A stretch of DNA of 64,000 nucleotides from Apostichopus japonicus. Taxonomy: Eukaryota > Echinodermata > Holothuroidea > Aspidochirotida > Stichopodidae. Both the position numbers and the translations under genes were made by a program. Shown in pieces: positions 57,401 through 64,000 of the stretch. The DNA lies in the NCBI RefSeq assembly GCF_037975245.1, contig NC_092569.1:20874001-20938000 (forward strand). Direction: 5' to 3'. The first letter of the stretch is position 1, and each line of letters starts with the position of its first letter. Below the pieces are notes generated by a model. It saw only the letters and a list, made by a program, of their open reading frames with translations, was not told the origin of the DNA and did no database searches.

Positions 57401-58578
57401 AGCTCCCAACTCTTGAGAAGGCAAATGCGGGTCCATGCCACGAATCGCCGTCCTGGGGGAGGGTTATAAGGGGAGGGGGTGTCCCCCATTTTGAATTCTT
57501 TTGTCACCCAATATTTTCTGAGAAATATGCATTTTTTTGTGTGTAACATCAATAAATTGAATAGTAGGTGATAATTCATTCTTCCCGTGGCATGAAAATG
57601 TTCGCTGCTCACCCCAATGAAAAGAAATATAGGCTAATTTGTGGTTCAAATGATGCTGTAAAGGAGGTTTTATACTCTATTATGCTGGTGACATCCCTAT
57701 GTTCCGACGTCTCTATGTTCCGCCGTCTCTATGTTCCGACAAATTGTTTGGACTCTAATTTTTTTGACCCAAATTTTTTCGGACCCAATTTTTTTTTGGA
57801 GACTCAATATTTTTTGTCCCCCATTTTTCGGACCAAATTTTTTGGGGGGACTTAATTTTTTGGGCCCCAAATTTTTTGGGACCCAATTTTTTTGGGGGGG
57901 ACTCAATTTTTTTGGACCAACAATTTTTCTGACCTACCTTTTTGGGGACACAATTTTTTGGACGCACCAAATTTTTTTCAAGAAAAAAAGGGCCCAAAGT
58001 TTGTTATGACCCAAATAGTGCTTGTGACCGAAAATTGCTTGTGACCCGAAATTTAATTGTTTGTACTCAAACTTTTTGGGACCAAAATCAGTTTGGTCAA
58101 AAAAAATTTTGGTCCGAAAAAAGTTGGTCCGAAAACATGTTGGTGTCAAAAATTTTGGTCCAAAAAAAAATTGGTCATAAAAATATGTTGGTCTAAAATA
58201 ATTTTGGTCCGAAAAAAGTTGGTCCGAAAACATGTTGGTCAACAATTTTGGTCCAAAAAATTGAGTCCGAAAAAATTTGGGTAAAAAAAATTAGAGTCCA
58301 AAAAAATTGTTGGAACATAGAGACGTCGGAACATAGAGATGTCGGAACATAGAGATGTCGGAACATAGAGACGTCGGAACATAGAGACGTCGGAACATAG
58401 AGATGTAACCATTATGCTAAATGCTAAAGAAATGATGGTTGCTAAGTCAAAATTTGATGCAATTTTTTTATGTATACTTGACAATGACAATGCGGGTTTT
58501 TCGGACACTTGCGCGGGTCAGCGGGTTTGGGTGTTAGAATGCGGGTCCAACCCGCGAAATGAGGGTCAGTTGGGAGCT
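57401..58578. mobile_element. possible outer element with AGCTCCCAACT ends
   Basis: AGCTCCCAACT at 57401-57411 is matched in inverse by AGTTGGGAGCT at 58568-58578. The adjacent GCGGGTCCA-like sequence is also inverted between the two ends. No clear target duplication is seen. The fold-back element at 57687-58410 sits inside it. Confidence 0.4.
57687..58410. mobile_element. fold-back MITE with 16-bp tandem arms, 8-bp TSD
   Basis: A 724-bp element flanked by the exact duplication ATTATGCT (57679-57686 and 58411-58418). The ends are inverted (GGTGACATCCCTATGTTCC on the left against GGTTACATCTCTATGTTCC read from the right). The right arm is six perfectly spaced 16-bp units (GGAACATAGAGACGTC type) at 58312, 58328, 58344, 58360, 58376 and 58392; the left arm has three. 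Between them the left half is T-rich with GGACCC steps and the right half A-rich with GGTCC steps, so the whole single strand could fold back. No coding capacity. Confidence 0.85.
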
Positions 58579-58827
58579 CTGTACATCTACCCTGAATGCA
58601 CTCAAATGGACTGTTTTAGTCACTATGACAGCATCGATCTTCACAAATGCAGTTATTACTGCTCACTTAAGCCAAGTAGGGTGCACACAAATCATTCCTA
58701 CGCCCATTTATGACATATATGCAACTATAATTCAAAGAGTATAATTCAAAGATAGCATGGAATTAGCCGCGCATTTAGCTCACTGATATAGACCACCTCA
58801 TCCCATGTTTTCCCAAGTATTGACCTT

Positions 58828-59640
58828 AACTTTTCAGTATTTTGCAAGGTATACCAAGTTTGTGTAATGCCAATTTAAGACCAGTTTCCTACTCACGCAT
58901 TGAAAAGACTAGCTAGGTACCCTCAACGTTTTCTTTTTCCGAATTTCCATCAGTGTTTTCCAATAGTGGATGAGATAACTTTGTATATACTTTGATGCAC
59001 CCTGCACACATTACTCAACAGTGTAACTGGTTCTAATACTAATGTGTGTTCCTGTAATATACATGCATTGCTTCAATACAATGAATTTCAAACATAACTC
59101 TCAAATGAACTGGTATATGATAAAAACAATTTCAGGAAGAAGTCAAAGATATGTGTACATGTTAACTTTTCAGTATTTTGCAAGGTATACCAAGTTTGTT
59201 GTAATGCCAATTAAAGACCAGTTTCCTACTCACGCATTGAAAAGACCAGCTAGGTAACCTCACCGTTTACTTTTTCAGAATTCCATCAGTGTTTTCCAAA
59301 AGGGATGAGATAACTTAGCATATACTTTAATGCACCCTTCATTATTCAAAATTATGATTGTACCTTTAAAATAGACACAGTAGTAATGCAGTTTATATAG
59401 GTTTCATGATATCTTGACAAAATAAGAAATTCATGTCAGTGATTAAAACTGTGAGCTGTCTGCACACATACCTCAATAGGGGGACTGGTTCTAATACTAA
59501 TGTGTGTTTCTGTAATATGTATGCATTGCTTGAATACAATGAATTTCAAAAATAACTCTCAAATGTACTGGTATATGATAAAAACAATTTCAGAAAGAAT
59601 TCAAAGATATGTGTACATGAGATAACTTTGTATATACTTT
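58828..59640. repeat. diverged tandem duplication in the spacer
   Basis: TTAACTTTTCAGTATTTTGC and about 300 following bases at 58828 recur at 59161 (about 333 bp apart). The GGTTCTAATACTAATGTGTG segment at 59030 recurs near 59487. Copies have small indels. Confidence 0.75.
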
Positions 59641-59734
59641 GATGCACCCTTCAATATGCAAAAGTTATTGTATCCTTAAATTAGATCCAGTAGTAATATA
59701 GTTTTAAAAGCGTTCCTGTTCCCACAGACTTTTA

Positions 59735-60024
59735 CCTCATATTTCAGACAAGAAACAGCACACCTTATATCAATCTTGATCTACAGTATAGTGTGTGGGG
59801 GCACTGATTTTTATATTGGAGAATTGTTTTAACTTTGGAGTCCTTTTATGTGAATATTGGAAGTGGCAACTCAAGGTAGTTTCTATGTCTGAACTTGAAT
59901 ATGTGTTTTTTATTGAAAACAAGTCTTTGAATTAATATTTTTCAGCCTTTACATCTTATCTCAGACAAGAAACTAGTCAACCTACATAAATCTTGGTAAA
60001 CAGTATAGTGTGTGGGGGTACTAG
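59735..60024 (+). repeat. second spacer repeat (GTGTGTGGGGG family)
   Basis: TTTCAGACAAGAAAC..CAGTATAGTGTGTGGGGG occurs near 59745-59800 and again near 59960-60020. Both match 51485-51545 in the same orientation, so this family marks both sides of the spacer. Confidence 0.65.
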
Positions 60025-63000
60025 CAATAGCTCTAACCTACATATAGCTGCTTTCCCAGTTTCCCCCTCCAGCAACCCCCCCCCCTTATTGCCCCACATG
60101 ATGGCTACACCCACATATAGGTGGAGCCTGTAAAAGTTGGACAAGATCATTTTCTACACTGATGTATTTGAGATTAAGCAGTTCATCAATTTGGAATGAC
60201 ATCAAAACTTTGAAACGGTGAAAATAAGATGGTCAAAAATTAATATTAGAATGTTCATTAAATTCTCACACACATTATGGGGACCCTAATAGTTGGAAAA
60301 AAAAACTTCTACTTTACATTTAATATACATCACCTTAATCTATGCTGTTGGAAATGGTAAAAAAATCTTTCTCAAACAATAGGAGAAAGCCATAACAGTG
60401 TACATCCCTATTTTCTCTATGATATATCAAATTGTATGAATACAGCACATGCAACAGCATATATATTCTGATTAGGGCTTTCCAATCATCCCCACCCCTG
60501 ATTCCCACTCAACTAGTGAAATGACATCAAAACATTATTTATACATAATATCATATTATTAGGGCGTTATGGAGGTCTGACCCTGTATACGGTACCTGAT
60601 TCCATAGTAACCCACACCACTTGCCACATGCAATGATCTAGATAGAGTGATAGTGTACTAACTGTAATTTTCAGGACATATCAAACTTTACGTAGCAGGT
60701 AGAAAAGCAAATAGACAACCAATAGGGCAGCCAAGTCAATTGGACACCCCCCACCCCTCCCCTACCCTCCATCCCATTCAACAAGGATGAATACACATAA
60801 AATCCTATGCTTTCAAATATTTGATCCTAATGATAGCTCTAACCTACATATAGCTGCTTTCCCAGTTTCCCCCTCCAGCAACCCCCCCCCCCTCCCTTTT
60901 GCCCAACATTATGGTTCCACATATGGGTGGAGCCTGTAAAAGTTGGACAAGATCATTTTCTACACTGATGCATTTGAGATTAAGCAGTTCATCAATTTGG
61001 AATGACATCAAAACTTTGAAACGGTGAAAATAAGATGGTCAAAAATTAATATTAGACTGTTCATTAATTCTCACACACATTGGGACCCTAATAGTTGAAA
61101 AAAAAAACCCTTTGACATTACATTTAATATACATCACCTTAATCTATGCTGTTGGAAATGGTAAAAAAAATCTTTCTCAAACAATAGGAGAAAGCCATAA
61201 CAGTGTACATCCCTATTTTCTCTATAATATATCAAATTGTATGAATACAGCACATGCAACAGCATATATTCTGATTAGGGCTTTCCAATCATCCCCACCC
61301 CTCATTCCCACTCAACTAGTGGAATGACATCAAAACATTATTTATACATAATATCACATTATTAGGGCGTTATGAGGGTCTGACCCTGTATACGGTACCT
61401 GATTCCATAGTAACTCACACCACTTGCCCCATGCAATGATCTAGATAGAGTGATAGTGTACAAACTGTAATTTTCAGGACATATCAAACTTTACGTAGCA
61501 GGTAGAAAAGCAAATAGACGACCAATAGGGCAGCCAAGTCAATTGGACACCCCCCACCCCTCCCCTACCCTCCATCCCATTCAACAAGGATGAATACACA
61601 TAAAATCCTATGCTTTCAAATATTTGATCCTAATGATAGCTCTAACCTACATATAGCTGCTTTCCCAGTTTCCCCCTCCAGCAACCCCCCCCCCTCCCTT
61701 TTGCCCAACATTATGGTTCCACATATGGGTGGAGCCTGTAAAAGTTGGACAAGATCATTTTCTACACTGATGCATTTGAGATTAAGCAGTTCATCAACTT
61801 GGAATGACATCAAAACTTTGAAACGGTGAAAATAAGATGGTCAAAAATTAATATTAGACTGTTCATTAAATTCTCACACACATTATGGGGACCCTAATAG
61901 TTGGGAAAAAACCTTCTACTTTACATTTAATATACATCACCTTAATCTATGCTGTTGGAAATGGTAAAAAAAATCTTTCTCAAACAATAGGAGAAAGCCA
62001 TAACAGTGTACATCCCTATTTTCTCTATGATATATCAAATTGTATGAATACATGCATGCAACAGCATATATATTCTGATTAGGGCTTTCCAATCATCCCC
62101 ACCCCTCATTCCCACTCAACTAGTGAAATGACATCAAAACATTATTTATACATAATATCACATTATTAGGGCGTTATGGAGGTCTGACCCTGTATACGGT
62201 ACCTGATTCCATAGTAACCCACACCACTTGCCACATGCAATGATCTAGATAGAGTGATAGTGTACAAACTGTAATTTTCAGGACATATCAAACTTTACGT
62301 AGCAGGTAGAAAAGCAAATAGACGACCAATAGGGCAGCCAAGTCAATTGGACACCCCCCACCCCTCCCCTACCCTCCATCCCATTCAACAAGGATGAATA
62401 CACATAAAATCCTATGCTTTCAAATATTTGATCCTAATGATAGCTCTTACCTACATATAGCTGCTTTCCCAGTTTCCCCCTCCAGCAACCCCCCCCCCCT
62501 CCCTTTTGCCCAACATTATGGTTCCACATATGGGTGGAGCCTGTAAAAGTTGGACAAGATCATTTTCTACACTGATGCATTTGAGATTAAGCAGTTCATC
62601 AATTTGGAATGACATCAAAACTTTGAAACGGTGAAAATAAGATGGTCAAAAGTTAATATTAGACTGTTCATTAATTCTCACACACATTGGGACCCTGATA
62701 GTTGAAAAAAAAAACCCTTTGACATTACATTTAATATACATCACCTTAATGTATGCTGTTGGAAATGGTAAAAAAAATCTTTCTCAAACAATAGGAGAAA
62801 GCCATAACAGTGTACATCCCTATTTTCTCTATGATATATCAAATTGTATGAATACAGCACATGCAACAGCATATATATTCTGATTAGGGCTTTCCAATCA
62901 TCCCCACCCCTCATTCCCACTCAACTAGTGAAATGACATCAAAACATTATTTATACATAATATCACATTATTAGGGCGTTATGGAGGTCTGACCCTGTAT

Positions 63001-64000
63001 ACGGTACCTGATTCCATAGTAACCCACACCACTTGCCACATGCAATGATCTAGATAGAGTGATAGTGTACAAACTGTAATTTTCAGGACATATCAAACTT
63101 TACGTAGCAGGTAGAAAAGCAAATAGACGACCAATAGGGCAGCCAAGTCAATTGGACACCCCCCACCCCTCCCCGACCCTCCATCCCATTCAACAAGGAT
63201 GAATACACATAAAATCCTATGCTTTCAAATATTTGATCCTAATGATAGCTCTAACCTACATATAGCTGCTTTCCCAGTTTCCCCCTTCAGCAATCCCCCC
63301 CCCCCTTTTGCCCAACATTATGGTTCCACATATGGGTGGAGCCTGTAAAAGTTGGACAAGATCATTTTCTACACTGATGCATTTGAGATTAAGCAGTTCA
63401 TCAATTTGGAATGACATCAAAACTTTGAAACGGTGAAAATAAGATGGTCAAAAATTAATATTAGACTGTTCATTAATTCTCACACACATTGGGACCCTAA
63501 TAGTTGAAAAAAAAAAAAAACCTTTGACATTACATCTAATATACATCACCTTAATCTATGCTGTTGGAAATGGTAACAAAAATCTTTCTCAAACAATAGG
63601 AGAAAGCCATAACAGTGTACATCCCTATTTTCTCTATAATATATCAAATTGTATGAATACAGCACATGCAACAGCATATATATTCTGATTAGGGCTTTCC
63701 AATCATCCCCACCCCTCATTCCCACTCAACTAGTGAAATGACATCAAAACATTATTTATACATAATATCACATTATTAGGGCGTTATGGAGGTCTGACCC
63801 TGTATACGGTACCTGATTCCATAGTAACCCACATCACTTGCCACATGCAATGATCTAGATAGAGTGATAGTGTACAAACTGTAATTTTCAGGACATATCA
63901 AACTTTACGTAGCAGGTAGAAAAGCAAATAGACGACCAATAGGGCAGCCAAGTCAATTGGACACCCCCCACCCCTCCCCCGACCCTCCATCCCATTCAAC
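60025..64000 (-). repeat. satellite array, inverted orientation, 803-bp period
   Basis: The same satellite as 35-51 kb but reverse-complemented. The marker TTCTCACACACAT starts at 60263, 61068, 61871, 62674 and 63477, giving spacings of 805, 803, 803 and 803 bp. The array continues past the window end. Units are more uniform than in the forward array, with poly-C tracts facing the poly-G tracts of the other side. Short open frames here are repeat copies. Confidence 0.9.

Noticed and set aside
57697-58284. Overlapping FFGPNFFG- and KKIGPKK-like open frames of 69-103 codons
   Set aside because: They arise from the T-rich and A-rich core of the fold-back MITE, occur in several frames at once, and carry no start context or domain.

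Overview
This is eukaryotic, intron-rich, AT-rich animal DNA. Genes are split into short exons with GT..AG junctions, and the window is full of satellites, microsatellites and small transposon remnants. The only recognisable gene family is a cluster of secreted fibrinogen-related proteins (FREPs, putative immune lectins). The domain mix and genome texture suggest a marine invertebrate deuterostome, most plausibly an echinoderm such as a sea cucumber. That taxon is an inference; no rRNA or mitochondrial marker is present to confirm it.

FREP region, 1-32 kb, five loci:
(E) minus strand, 567-3297: the 5' half of a gene (signal peptide exon, one Cys exon, three Ser/Thr-rich exons, all joined by phase-1 introns), running off the left edge.
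(A) plus strand, 5565-7888: the last two fibrinogen (FBG) exons only, the final one with a one-base frameshift.
(B) plus strand, 12320-14540: a decayed copy with a frameshifted TIL exon and a broken last FBG exon.
(C) plus strand, 17018-24725: a complete eight-exon structure of 440 codons plus stop (signal peptide, three short linker exons, TIL, TILa-like/EGF, FBG). It is intact except for one in-frame TGA at codon 131 in the TIL exon.
(D) minus strand, 29932-32035: an intact three-exon TILa/EGF/FBG 3' half of 270 codons, with no 5' exons found before repeats begin. C and D converge tail to tail; E and A diverge.
Exon lengths and phases are strikingly conserved: 82 nt for the signal exon in E and C, 291 nt for EGF in C and D, 268 nt for the middle FBG exon in A, C and D.

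Repeat region, 33-64 kb: a head-to-tail satellite (about 35.0-51.0 kb) with units of about 770-790 and 1240 bp, including a 2013-bp higher-order repeat. It is interrupted at 46.06-48.49 kb by a 2.4-kb fold-back-like insertion. A 9-kb spacer follows (51-60 kb), crowded with nested small transposons; four of these have exact 8-bp target-site duplications. From 60.0 kb to the window end the same satellite returns in the opposite orientation with an 803-bp period. No convincing protein gene was found after 32.1 kb.
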